Positions 1-8,307 of a stretch of 24,636 bases of DNA are shown here, piece by piece (position 1 is the first letter of the stretch; each line of letters begins with the position of its first letter). The stretch is taken from positions 1-24,636 of the forward strand of contig CAZWZF010000064.1 in assembly GCA_964638715.1 (NCBI GenBank), given 5' to 3'. Under the pieces are notes generated by a model. It saw only the letters and a list, made by a program, of their open reading frames with translations, did not search any database and was not told where the DNA came from. Origin of the DNA: JBAXQQ01 sp037131695. GTDB taxonomy: Bacteria > Armatimonadota > Hebobacteria > CAIYQO01. Made by a program: the position numbers and the translations under genes.

Positions 1-6
1 AAGAAA

Positions 7-37
7 ATCACCTGAAAACTATGTGTTCTCAGGTGAT
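7..37. repeat. 9-bp inverted repeat around the first ATG
   Basis: Positions 7-15 (ATCACCTGA) are perfectly complementary to 29-37, with a 13-nt loop that contains the ATG at 21. It could be the tail of an upstream terminator or a structure at the start of the GH2 gene. No T-tract follows, so a terminator is not well supported. Confidence 0.4.
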
Positions 38-2954
38 ATGGGATGACTGTGAAAATTTATTAAGAATATTAATATCTTTGTTGGGTGTGGTAATGATAAT
101 GGTTTCAACTAATGCCGCTACTCCTGAATTGCGTGAGCAGATATCATTAAATGGCACTTGGAGTTTTACCCCTGCTGGTGCTGAGAAGACTGTTATTTCT
201 GTTCCGGAGTATTGGGACGCGCGGCCAGGATTCAAAACCGACCATGCCATATATGAACGAGAAGTTACGGTACCGGAAAGTTTTACAGGCAAACGAATAA
301 AGATAGAGTTTGAAAGTGCCTGCCAGATTGCAGAGGTTACCGTTAATGATACCGTGGTTAGCAGTCATATCGGTGGTTGGATTCCATTCAGTTTTGATAT
401 TACTGATCTGGTAACTCCCGGTAAATCATTTATATTGAAAGTAGATGTTAAGGGCGGGAATTATGAACCGATAGTAGATAAAGATAAGAAAATACAATGG
501 CCGCTTGGATGGTGTGGTCATCAGATGCGATGGGGAATAAATAGTGATGTTTGGCTGCGGGCTTATGGTCAGGTAAATATTGAAGATGCATACATAATAA
601 CATCTTATCGTGAGAAGAGTATAACCGTTAATTATGAATTGTATAATAGCAGCGATAAAGCCAGAACGGTAAAGATTATTGGAAACATTACCTTAGATGA
701 TAAATCAGAGAAGCAGTTATTAACTCAACAGGTTTCCCTTCAACCGGGAGAACATAAAACTGTAATAGTTAAGGAAAAATGGAAAAATCCACAATTATGG
801 TTTCCGTATCCTGACACCAGGCATCCTTTATATAATTTAAAATCATCTGTTATTGAAGGTGATAAAGTTATTGATATTGAGACTCGTCGTTTTGGGTTCA
901 GAGAGATATGGATTGATAAAAACCAGTATATGATAAATGGCATCCGTCTTAATTTGTGGGGAAACAGCATCAGCGACCACCATGAAGGATTTAAAAATGC
1001 TCGATATTCGCGTATGACAAAAGAGACTATTTCAACAACAATTGATAACTGGTTATCAGCGAATATCAGATTTGCACGTTTTCATATGGCACCGGTAGAC
1101 CAGTTTGTTCTGGATACATGCGATGAAAAAGGATTTCTTGTTCTCGAAGAATCCGCAATATATGCCCGCGAATATTTACAGCCTGACAAAATTAACATTC
1201 AGGAATATTTAAAGAACGCTTTAACATGGATAAAGCCATGGGTAATAAGCCGACGAAATCATCCCAGCATTATCCAATGGAGCGCAGAAAATGAGATGGT
1301 ATTATTCAGCAATTGGCCGGAAGCGCCAATAAAAAAAATGTGTGAGGAAGTTAAAAAATATGATAATACCAGACCTGTTTCTTTTGATGGTGACAATATT
1401 AAAACATTTCCAACAGATACATTGAATATTCACTATCCGGAAAGATATCTTGAGAAATGGGAAAAACCAATATATGGATATAAACTGCAAAACGAAAGCA
1501 TCCCTAATGGAATCGGCGAATTTCTAACATCATACGACAAAAACGGTCAGGTTAATCAGTGGATGCATGGATTAATAATTCGTGGGTTGCGGTATGAGAA
1601 TTGGACAGATATTCGGCCATACACCATGTCATTCATACTGGGTGATATTAACTCACCGAAAGTAAAGTCAGCACGAAATGGTTGTGCCTTTGTAGCTTTA
1701 TTTGATAAAGAATATGATAATTTAGGTGTAGCGCCATTATCAGAAGAGAAATTCCCGAATCTTTCGGCTGGTGCAACTGAAACAAGAATATTGGCACTCT
1801 ATAATGATGAGTTTCAAGGTACCGATATAACAGTAGATGTTATGATAAAATCTGGAAATCAAATATATGCTGCCGGTAAAAAAATAGTCAGCGTACCATT
1901 AGGCGAACATGTTGATTTGCCGATTACATTTCAGGTACCCGGGAATGCCGGTTCGGTAATGGAATTGATATTGCAGACCAGCAAAAATAATCAGATAAAG
2001 TTCAATGAGATTAAGAAGTTTATGATCTCAGGTGAAAAATCGGAAGGAAAAACTTCATCAATTGTTACTATCGGCGATGTGAAACCATTGGATATTGAAG
2101 TTAACTGCAAGATGGAGTTTGTTAAACCGCCAGTATCGCTGGTATTGGGGAAGCAGGGAACTGTAAGATTAACTTTAACTAATCATGATAAAATCCAACA
2201 GGCAGTCGGGCAGGTTAATATTTTAGTTGAACCACCGGGAGCTGGTTATGTTATAGGTTCTTCTGTGATGCCTTATTCTCTCGAACCGGGTAAATCTGCC
2301 TTTGCTGATTTTGTAATTGAAACGTCTGCAAATCGCGCAGTAATTGGTACCCGTTCTACTGCACGCAAACTGCAGAATTGCGAATTGCCGTTAGATATTG
2401 AAGTTCCTGTTAAAAGATTGACTATAGAACCAAAACTCAACGAAATTGATGGATTATTTTTAGCCGAACCAGCAAAAGAGATAACATATAAAAACTATAC
2501 TATGGCTCATTTAAAATGTGCTGTTGCCGGTAAATATCTTGTTTTTCAGGCAGAAGTGCATGATCCACGAATTAATAAGAACACTGATATATGGACAGAT
2601 ACAGCAATTGATGTATTTGTATCTATTCCTGGTACCAGATTGGTTCGTCAGGTGGTATTTCAACCGAAAGGACCAAAAGGCATTAATAAAGTTTCATTTC
2701 ATGAAAATGGTGCGGAATTGCCGAATATTGAATTGCAGTGGAAAACGAGTAATTTACCGGAATATGGTTATTCACTTGACGCTCTAATCCCATTATCACT
2801 ATTCAAATTAACTTCTGAATCCAAAGAATTTCTATTTGATTGTGCGGTAGCAGCTTCGCCTGCAAACGATGTTTCGGTTCAGTATGTTACTGTATATAAA
2901 AGTTATGCGGCATACATGAATAATATTCGTTTTGCGCATTTGAAGGTAGAATGA
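21..2954 (+). CDS. Secreted glycoside hydrolase family 2-like protein with CBM9-like C-terminus
   Basis: Probably an exo-acting glycosidase of the GH2 clan (beta-galactosidase, beta-glucuronidase or beta-mannosidase type; substrate not resolved). A hydrophobic stretch near residues 13-29 followed by TNAA suggests a signal peptide. Residues about 40-150 match the GH2 sugar-binding jelly roll (ISLNGTWSF at its start), then an Ig-like domain, then a TIM barrel from the FGFREIW motif near residue 290. The acid/base is probably E425 in AENEM, and the nucleophile E500 in GIGEF. From about residue 800 a CBM9-like domain begins (EIDGLFL, later TDIWTDTAIDVFV). The start is uncertain: the frame is open to the window edge, no clear Shine-Dalgarno precedes ATG 21, and that ATG lies in the loop of a 9-bp inverted repeat. 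GTG 33, ATG 93 or an upstream start are alternatives. The stop overlaps the next reading frame. The gene is AT-rich compared with the region after 5.7 kb. Confidence 0.85.
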   Translation: MCSQVIWDDCENLLRILISLLGVVMIMVSTNAATPELREQISLNGTWSFTPAGAEKTVISVPEYWDARPGFKTDHAIYEREVTVPESFTGKRIKIEFESACQIAEVTVNDTVVSSHIGGWIPFSFDITDLVTPGKSFILKVDVKGGNYEPIVDKDKKIQWPLGWCGHQMRWGINSDVWLRAYGQVNIEDAYIITSYREKSITVNYELYNSSDKARTVKIIGNITLDDKSEKQLLTQQVSLQPGEHKTVIVKEKWKNPQLWFPYPDTRHPLYNLKSSVIEGDKVIDIETRRFGFREIWIDKNQYMINGIRLNLWGNSISDHHEGFKNARYSRMTKETISTTIDNWLSANIRFARFHMAPVDQFVLDTCDEKGFLVLEESAIYAREYLQPDKINIQEYLKNALTWIKPWVISRRNHPSIIQWSAENEMVLFSNWPEAPIKKMCEEVKKYDNTRPVSFDGDNIKTFPTDTLNIHYPERYLEKWEKPIYGYKLQNESIPNGIGEFLTSYDKNGQVNQWMHGLIIRGLRYENWTDIRPYTMSFILGDINSPKVKSARNGCAFVALFDKEYDNLGVAPLSEEKFPNLSAGATETRILALYNDEFQGTDITVDVMIKSGNQIYAAGKKIVSVPLGEHVDLPITFQVPGNAGSVMELILQTSKNNQIKFNEIKKFMISGEKSEGKTSSIVTIGDVKPLDIEVNCKMEFVKPPVSLVLGKQGTVRLTLTNHDKIQQAVGQVNILVEPPGAGYVIGSSVMPYSLEPGKSAFADFVIETSANRAVIGTRSTARKLQNCELPLDIEVPVKRLTIEPKLNEIDGLFLAEPAKEITYKNYTMAHLKCAVAGKYLVFQAEVHDPRINKNTDIWTDTAIDVFVSIPGTRLVRQVVFQPKGPKGINKVSFHENGAELPNIELQWKTSNLPEYGYSLDALIPLSLFKLTSESKEFLFDCAVAASPANDVSVQYVTVYKSYAAYMNNIRFAHLKVE

Positions 2955-2965
2955 TAGGAGAAAAA

Positions 2966-3373
2966 ATGATATTAGGTCTAAATCATGTTAAGCTTGAAGT
3001 ATCTAATCTGGCGGTTTCCAAAGCATTTTATTGTGATTTGTTGGGGTTTAAATACGGTCCCGAGTTCCGCAATGCTGACGGAAAAGTAACCGGCTGTTAT
3101 CTATATATCGGACGCGATACATTTGTAGAACTGTTTGAAAGTACCGAACCAGTTGTCCCGTTCAGTCATTTTTGCCTGGAAGTAACAGATTTGCCGAACC
3201 TGTTAACAAAAATCAAGGATGCCGGTATTAAAACCACAGATATTTTTCTCGGTACATCCAAAGCCTGGATTGCGTCAATATGGGATCCGGATGGTCATCA
3301 TATTGAACTGAATGAATATAGTCATCCTGATAGTTGGATAGCGAATTATTTAAGCAAAGTTGAATGTAAATAA
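2966..3373 (+). CDS. VOC/glyoxalase-fold protein
   Basis: A 135-residue single-domain vicinal oxygen chelate protein of the lactoylglutathione lyase/dioxygenase superfamily. The metal-ligand pattern is complete: H7 (GLNHVKLEV), E55 (FVELFE), H68 (FSHFCLEV) and E114 (HHIELNEY), with the usual WDPDGH before the last ligand. The start at 2966 is chosen because AGGAG at 2956-2960 sits 5 nt upstream. The in-frame ATG at 2951 overlaps the stop of the GH2 gene (ATGA) and has no ribosome-binding site. The near-overlap implies co-transcription and translational coupling with the glycosidase. The substrate is unknown. A cytoplasmic isomerase, lyase or dioxygenase acting on a sugar-derived or toxic product would fit, but this is inference. 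Confidence 0.85.
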   Translation: MILGLNHVKLEVSNLAVSKAFYCDLLGFKYGPEFRNADGKVTGCYLYIGRDTFVELFESTEPVVPFSHFCLEVTDLPNLLTKIKDAGIKTTDIFLGTSKAWIASIWDPDGHHIELNEYSHPDSWIANYLSKVECK

Positions 3374-3383
3374 GGTATTCAAA

Positions 3384-3548
3384 ATGTTTTCAATCAGCAA
3401 TGATATAATTTCTGTAGATATATCTGATGATGCCAATATAATTGTTGTTACAGATGTGATTCGCAATATTAAGTGGCAGCAAGATTTCTCTTACTGTGGA
3501 TATCGTCTTGAAGATTCAGGAATATTAATAAATGAAAATGGATTTTAA
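3384..3548 (+). pseudogene. 54-codon fragment, likely truncated 5' end of a gene
   Basis: ATG 3384 has a good ribosome-binding site (AAGG 3372-3375, 8 nt spacing) and follows the VOC gene by 10 nt, so it looks like a third operon gene. The peptide begins MFSISNDIISVDISDDANII, with alternating short strands resembling the N-terminal beta-sandwich of some glycosidases. It stops after 54 codons in AT-rich sequence, and no continuation is seen in any frame before 3640. I read it as the leftover start of a longer gene, cut close to the att-like repeat at 3642-3653. It could instead be a genuine small protein; I do not recognise a family. Confidence 0.4.
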
Positions 3549-3641
3549 ATTAATAGATGTTTTTTAATTTTTTCTGATTAAAAAATACTAAATAACGCTA
3601 CTGAAAAAGTCAGCAAGAGAGAATAATGACGGTTTAAAACT

Positions 3642-3653
3642 TGGTACGCCGGG
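3642..3653. repeat. Direct repeat of the tRNA-Arg 3' end (possible att site)
   Basis: TGGTACGCCGGG at 3642-3653 is identical to 5276-5287, the terminal 12 bases of the tRNA-Arg gene including its encoded CCA. Beyond these 12 bp the similarity is weak and gapped. The orientation is as expected for an element inserted at the tRNA 3' end, with the regulator gene between the copies. No integrase is present, so this could be a remnant or a coincidence. Confidence 0.4.
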
Positions 3654-3736
3654 CTTGACGAAACCCAGAACTTTCAATTGGCAATGTGTTATTAAAGCGA
3701 GTAAGAGGAAAACTTATTGATATAGAATTAATCCAT

Positions 3737-5170
3737 TTACTTCTTTATCATGTTTAAATATACCTTGCCTTTTTCTGTTAATTGATATTTTTGCAACCGG
3801 CTGTTTGGTTTTTCAGGGATAGTATATTCAAGAAACCCAGCTTCTCTTAAACGTGGTAATGCTTTGCGTAAATTACCGCTTAATTGCTTATGTCCCAAAG
3901 TAGTTGCTATTTCTGCTGATGAAAGTGGGGTGATTGCACACGCTGCAAGGATATTTGAATCGACTTGTGCCTCAACTTGTGCCTCAACTTGTGCCTCGAC
4001 TTGTTCAATTACGGCAGGAATAGGGATAGGTATTGCTAAAGGTATAATGAACCGTACCCGCATTCCTACTTCGGTAATTTGCGGTTCTGGAAGTCCTTGT
4101 TCTTCTGCTTCTTTAAAAATACGTCGGATGCCGCTGCCCCATTGTTCAATAAGATTTAATTCTCGGAATACGCGGGCGATGACATGATTGCGAATTTTGG
4201 AAACGCCTTGTTTCATATCTTCCATTGTCATGCCTGGAAGCAGAATACCGGGATTTTCAATTTCAATACGGTCATCAAAAAATGAAATACGAGTTGGGGC
4301 ACCGCGTTGAGAATAGTCGGCGTGTATCAACGCATTGATGATGGCTTCACGTAGAATGCCCAATGGAATACTCCAGACATCTTTACGTTTGACTTCAGAA
4401 AAGTCTGCTCCGCGCATGGCATGTTTTTTAAGAAACAGTATGATACTGTCAATTGCTTGAGGCAAGTGGTCGTTGATATCAATATGATCAAAAATGATAG
4501 CTTTGTCTGTGCCGGTGAAACGCCCGCATTGTACCCATGCATCTGGGAAATGCAATATACGGTCTTTGCCGAAAAGTAAAACAGCACCTTTGGTAGGAAC
4601 CAGTCTTCCCTGGTAAGAAGTAAGCAATTTGAGGGTGACAAGAGAATGTTCGTCTAACTTCCGCACATCAGCAAACAGTTTTTGTGCCAAATCTAAATCC
4701 AAATCATCTCTACTAAGTTCCGGCATCGGCATTTCATCAAAAGCAATGCCTTCTGCTGTCCGTCGCAATTCTGCTATTAATGCCGGGTCTGCCTGACGAT
4801 TTGTAGAACCAAGACGTACAAATACACCCTGTTCCGGTCCATCTGCTTTTAAATAGTGAGGTCGCAGACCACTGACAAATACTTCTACTACCAGCAGCGT
4901 TTTATCCTGGATGGTGATTAGTTCTACATTGGGAACCAAACGAGGGGAAATCGAATCAGCAATAATGCTGCAAAGTCTTTCTTCTTCATCGAGTGGAAAT
5001 TCTACACCTACAATATTTCTGTCATCACTAACGCCAATTATCAATAAACCACCTGCTGTATTGGCAAAAGCTGCCAGCGTTTTCAGTAATGGTTTGGGTG
5101 ATGATAAATCTTGCTTAAACTCCAGAGTTTTACCTTCTGGTTGGATTAACAGACTTTCTATTGTGACCAC
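3737..5170 (-). CDS. AlbA_2 / HATPase_c_4 regulator (COG2865-type, 'Schlafen AAA_4')
   Basis: A 477-residue protein of the family often labelled transcriptional regulator or RecG-like ATP-binding protein. Residues 10-130 are the AlbA_2 domain (TLEFKQDL at 15-22, AFANTAGGLLIIGVSDD at 34-50, VFVRLGSTNRQA at 117-127). Residues about 265-380 are a GHKL-type ATPase module (LREAIINALIHADY, EIENPG at 303-308, QWGSGIRRI). The last 75 residues form a winged helix. The linker at 389-403 contains three tandem VEAQ units. The start is GTG at 5170-5168, with AAGG ten bases upstream. A candidate promoter, TTGACC-18-TAAACT, lies at 5235-5206. It stands alone between the tRNA and the att-like repeat. Proteins of this type are common in mobile or accessory regions; the target is unknown. 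Confidence 0.85.
   Translation of the reverse strand: MVTIESLLIQPEGKTLEFKQDLSSPKPLLKTLAAFANTAGGLLIIGVSDDRNIVGVEFPLDEEERLCSIIADSISPRLVPNVELITIQDKTLLVVEVFVSGLRPHYLKADGPEQGVFVRLGSTNRQADPALIAELRRTAEGIAFDEMPMPELSRDDLDLDLAQKLFADVRKLDEHSLVTLKLLTSYQGRLVPTKGAVLLFGKDRILHFPDAWVQCGRFTGTDKAIIFDHIDINDHLPQAIDSIILFLKKHAMRGADFSEVKRKDVWSIPLGILREAIINALIHADYSQRGAPTRISFFDDRIEIENPGILLPGMTMEDMKQGVSKIRNHVIARVFRELNLIEQWGSGIRRIFKEAEEQGLPEPQITEVGMRVRFIIPLAIPIPIPAVIEQVEAQVEAQVEAQVDSNILAACAITPLSSAEIATTLGHKQLSGNLRKALPRLREAGFLEYTIPEKPNSRLQKYQLTEKGKVYLNMIKK
3963..3998 (-). repeat. 12-bp tandem repeat inside the AlbA_2 gene
   Basis: Three consecutive copies of ACTTGTGCCTCA (+ strand; the last copy ends in G) followed by a partial ACTTG unit. 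On the coding strand this gives VEAQ-VEAQ-VEAQ between the ATPase module and the winged helix. The unit is a multiple of three, so copy-number change keeps the frame. Confidence 0.9.
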
Positions 5171-5205
5171 GATTTTACTACCTTCAGAACTTCAATCTTT
5201 TAGGT

Positions 5206-5235
5206 AGTTTACCTCTACATAGCTATTCAGGTCAA
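5206..5235 (-). promoter_or_regulatory. Candidate promoter of the AlbA_2 gene
   Basis: On the minus strand, TTGACC at 5235-5230, 18 nt, then TAAACT at 5211-5206. This is about 35 nt upstream of the GTG start and lies between the tRNA 3' end and the gene. The match to sigma-70 consensus is moderate. Confidence 0.4.
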
Positions 5236-5275
5236 CCTTTAACGAATCTAAGAATATTAAGAATGAAGAAGAAAC

Positions 5276-5351
5276 TGGTACGCCGGGAGGGACTTGAACC
5301 CCCGACCCTTAGATCCGAAGTCTAATGCTCTATCCACTGAGCTACCGGCGC
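5276..5351 (-). tRNA. tRNA-Arg (anticodon TCG)
   Basis: A 76-nt cloverleaf on the minus strand. The acceptor GCGCCGG pairs with CCGGCGT (one G-U), with discriminator A and CCA encoded in the DNA. The D arm contains AGCTCAGTGGATAGAGC. The anticodon stem TTAGA/TCTAA encloses the loop CTTCGGA, giving anticodon TCG. The T arm has GGGGGTTCAAGTCCC. All arms are intact. The 3' end faces the AlbA_2 gene, and its last 12 bases are repeated at 3642-3653. Confidence 0.97.
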
Positions 5352-5699
5352 GTGAAAATATTTTACCATTTTTAGATTATTGTGGGAAGGAGCTTTTTTA
5401 AATTGACAATTGACAATTAACAGTTAACAATTTGTGCAGCTGAATACAAAGATGTAATTCTAAATGTAATCAAGGATAGCTGAAAAATTAATCATTATTC
5501 TTTCAAATCATTGATGCTCCCAAATGTATTTACCCATACAAACAATCGAAAAATTGCAAAAATGTTAGTATTATACACAAGTATGGTATATATAGATGTA
5601 TGAGAAAGATTACGTATAATTACTTAGATAATAGAAATAGAAAGCGGCGCGGTATGTGGCGTCACCGTCCCGGTGACGCTAATTCGTAATTCGTATTTT
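5352..5699. other. Gene-free spacer with short 7-bp words and a hairpin
   Basis: No credible coding region is seen. Positions 5402-5429 are four consecutive heptamers (ATTGACA twice, ATTAACA, GTTAACA). ATTCGTA is repeated at 5682-5688 and 5689-5695. A 9-bp GC-rich hairpin, GCGTCACCG/CGGTGACGC with a 3-nt loop, lies at 5659-5679 and may act as a weak terminator for the leftward mutase gene. The middle, 5430-5640, is AT-rich and shows nothing I can name. Confidence 0.6.
5659..5679. terminator. GC-rich hairpin downstream of the phosphohexomutase gene
   Basis: The stem GCGTCACCG/CGGTGACGC (9 bp, loop TCC) is perfect. No clear T-tract follows on the minus strand, so it may equally be a REP-like element. 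Confidence 0.4.
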
Positions 5700-5776
5700 C
5701 TCTCTTCTCTCTTCTCTCCTCTCTCTTCTCTCTTCTCTCCTCACTCTTCACTCTTCACTCTTCACTCTTCACTCTT
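5700..5776. repeat. Array of 11 consecutive heptamers overlapping a stop codon
   Basis: Reading the + strand in steps of 7: CTCTCTT, CTCTCTT and CTCTCCT, the same three again (a perfect 21-bp duplication, 5700-5720 and 5721-5741), then five perfect copies of CACTCTT (5742-5776). On the minus strand the last units (AAGAGTG) supply the C-terminal codons and the TGA stop of the phosphohexomutase gene. Confidence 0.9.
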
Positions 5777-8197
5777 CAAAAGCGCTCCTGCTTTTGCGGC
5801 GTTTCTTAAACCGAGTTCTGCGTCGGCGTCTTTCAGGTTTCCACCCATCTTTAGGATTTTTTCTTTGGCTGGGTTTATTATGCTGGCGGTAAATGTTGCC
5901 GGCATTGCGTTGCCTTCGTGGGGAAGTTCTACGGTTTCCAGGATATCAATTACTCCGGTTACATCGATAGAACTATCGATGGCGTTTAATATCTGGCGTT
6001 CCAGTTCTTCACCAACAGCCAGCTTGATTGAGTCGCGCATTTCTTCGGTTTGCGCTTCGATATAGATGCGGTTTATTGGTTCGGTGCCGCTGGCGCGAAT
6101 TGCCAGGTAAGACTCTGAACCGTCTTTTGATTTCAGGATAACTTCTACCAGTTCGCCGCGAACGCCGCCGCAATATACCGGGGTTAAATAGCACAGTTCC
6201 GGGTCCTGCATAATGATAGACTTCGTCATGTCGGCGTAGCGATCCAGGTAAACATTTACCACTGCTTCCTTGGCGGCATCCGGTGCTTCAACGTCGCGGC
6301 GTACTGATACCAGCTTGCCGTACTTTTCAATTACATCATTCCAACGGCTGCCCAGGGTTTTATTCAATACCGCGCACATTTGCAGGGTTAGCAATGCACC
6401 CCACAGCCCGTCTTTGTCTGGTGTATGGTTGCGCGATGTCATGCCATTGCTTTCTTCGCCAGCAATCATTAATTTGCCCAGGCATGATTTAAATGACGCC
6501 TGTATTTTTTTGGGGTCGGTTTCACCATCGGCGACAACTTGCTGCAGGCCTGCCATCATCACATCAGCGATGAATTTAAAACCTACCGGTACTACATGGG
6601 TTAAAAAGCCGCTCTGTTTTGATGCTTCGCCAAGTGCGATGGTGTATGATGCTCCGGCAGCGTGGGGAATAATGGCATTTATATCTGCCGGCGGGATGAT
6701 TTTTTCGTGGTTTTTCTCAGCTACTCTATCCAGCAATCGGGTGGTTACCATATTGCGAATAATAAAACCGGGCTGTCCGTTATATCCGGCAGTCAACAGG
6801 TAATCAGCCAGCATGGTGAGGACATTGTTCATCATTACATAATTGCCGTTGTCATCCACCACGCCAAAGCGGTCGCTGTCGGTATCAAATCCCAACCCGA
6901 TTATTCGCGGGTATTTCTCGCGCAATTCGCGTACTTTATCCTGACAATGGCGTATGTGCGGCGGTTCAGGGTTGGCATACATCAATTCGCCCAGCAGCGG
7001 GTCTTTTTCGCCATGAATGACGGTGTAGTTTATTCCCAGTTTCTCGCAAACCTTGCGCAGGTAGCCGCGCGATGCTGAATGCATTTCATCAATTACCACC
7101 ATCGCTTCTGACGAACCCCAGAATGAACGCATAAGTTCCAGTGCATCTGCCTGCCCGGAAGGAATGTTAACTTTAATATCCAAATCGCCGATGGCGGCAT
7201 CAGTGTAGGAATCAAGCGTGTCAAACATTACCACATGCCCGCGCTGTTTATCGCTGGGAATTACTTCATCCATCAGCATCAGTTCCATGGCGCGGCGGCC
7301 AATGGTATCAGTTGCGCGGCTGGGAGCAACGCCGCCATAAGGCATGTTATAACGAATGCCGTGGTATTCGGTACCTACGTATGCGCGTTTTGCCGGGTCT
7401 TTCACCGGGTTGTGCGACGGGGTGCAGTTAATCAAACCAGCATTGCTGGCGACGCCAAGCTGTTCGGTGATGTAGTAAATAAGAGCAGGGGAAGGGGTTT
7501 CGCGTGAAGCCAAGTGGACGTTAAGACCGTTGGATATCGCGACTTCGGCAACCAGTGCTGCCACGCGGTCGGCGTTAATGCGGCTGTCGCATCCTATGGT
7601 TAGCGGGTATTTTGCCAAGCCGCTTTCAATGACAAATTCTACAATTGCCTGTGCGACGCAGGTGGCACGGTGCCAGTTGAAATCTTCTCCCATACGGGCG
7701 CGCCAGCCGGAGGTGCCAAAACGCGGGTACTGCATTTCGGATATCTGTTTCAGCAGCCACGCATGTTTCTCGGCGGATTTGCGGCCGGATAATTGGCGCA
7801 TCTTGGTGGTGATTTCAATACATGCCTGCATTCGCGCGCTGCGGGGTGAATTTACCGCGCCAGCCAGCCGGGGGAATATATCGCGGGCAAATACCGGCAG
7901 CAAATCTTCCAAATCCTTGCGTCGCAATAATGCTACCATCGCCACGTTAGCGGCGTTGCGTATCTTTGACCAGTGCTGGGCATCTTCTTTTCTGCCTTCA
8001 CACTCAATCATCATTATCTGCATCTCGCCCCATATCTGGCTGAACAGTTTATCGTCCAACTCTATCCGGTTAAAATGCGGCACCAGTTCCATAAGTTTCT
8101 TCACCGCGTTATCAGAAGGAGCCTCTTTTTTGGCTGTTGCTATTTCTATTAAAGAACGGCGCACCGCCCGAATTGACATTAAAATTTGTGAAACCAT
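5762..8197 (-). CDS. Phosphohexomutase (phosphoglucomutase/phosphomannomutase type) with N-terminal extension
   Basis: An 811-residue alpha-D-phosphohexomutase that would interconvert 1- and 6-phosphate sugars in the cytoplasm. All four family motifs are present. The phosphoserine loop is TPSHNP at 259-264 (Ser261). The metal loop is DTDSDR at 438-443 (usual form DGDGDR). The sugar-specificity loop is GEESNG at 580-585, and the phosphate-binding motif RASGTEPINR is at 701-710. The fold begins near FGTSGWR at 160, so about 155 residues of predicted helix precede it, and about 100 residues follow the last motif; the usual length is 450-600. GGAGG 8 nt before ATG 8197 fixes the start. A strong promoter lies at 8244-8272. 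The last codons (LKSEE, stop) are written in a 7-bp tandem repeat. The substrate may be glucose, mannose, glucosamine or another sugar phosphate; sequence alone does not decide. Confidence 0.9.
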   Translation of the reverse strand: MVSQILMSIRAVRRSLIEIATAKKEAPSDNAVKKLMELVPHFNRIELDDKLFSQIWGEMQIMMIECEGRKEDAQHWSKIRNAANVAMVALLRRKDLEDLLPVFARDIFPRLAGAVNSPRSARMQACIEITTKMRQLSGRKSAEKHAWLLKQISEMQYPRFGTSGWRARMGEDFNWHRATCVAQAIVEFVIESGLAKYPLTIGCDSRINADRVAALVAEVAISNGLNVHLASRETPSPALIYYITEQLGVASNAGLINCTPSHNPVKDPAKRAYVGTEYHGIRYNMPYGGVAPSRATDTIGRRAMELMLMDEVIPSDKQRGHVVMFDTLDSYTDAAIGDLDIKVNIPSGQADALELMRSFWGSSEAMVVIDEMHSASRGYLRKVCEKLGINYTVIHGEKDPLLGELMYANPEPPHIRHCQDKVRELREKYPRIIGLGFDTDSDRFGVVDDNGNYVMMNNVLTMLADYLLTAGYNGQPGFIIRNMVTTRLLDRVAEKNHEKIIPPADINAIIPHAAGASYTIALGEASKQSGFLTHVVPVGFKFIADVMMAGLQQVVADGETDPKKIQASFKSCLGKLMIAGEESNGMTSRNHTPDKDGLWGALLTLQMCAVLNKTLGSRWNDVIEKYGKLVSVRRDVEAPDAAKEAVVNVYLDRYADMTKSIIMQDPELCYLTPVYCGGVRGELVEVILKSKDGSESYLAIRASGTEPINRIYIEAQTEEMRDSIKLAVGEELERQILNAIDSSIDVTGVIDILETVELPHEGNAMPATFTASIINPAKEKILKMGGNLKDADAELGLRNAAKAGALLKSEE

Positions 8198-8243
8198 TTT
8201 ACTAACCTCCAGACAGAAAATTATATCACTTTCTGCCCGATAG

Positions 8244-8272
8244 ATTATAGAGATTGTGTATTGTCAAGTCAA
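8244..8272 (-). promoter_or_regulatory. Near-consensus sigma-70 promoter of the phosphohexomutase gene
   Basis: On the minus strand, TTGACT at 8272-8267, 17 nt, then TATAAT at 8249-8244, about 46 nt before the ATG. The mutase therefore has its own promoter downstream of the DHS-like gene. Confidence 0.75.
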
Positions 8273-8307
8273 TGAAAATGTAAATTTACGAATGAATTTA
8301 CAAGGTT

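Noticed and set aside
5700..5776. CRISPR array
   Set aside because: The units are contiguous 7-mers without spacers; no cas genes are near.
7530..8243. Long plus-strand open frame (237 codons) opposite the mutase gene
   Set aside because: It lies fully antisense to a gene with all phosphohexomutase motifs, has no ribosome-binding site and its translation has no recognisable features.
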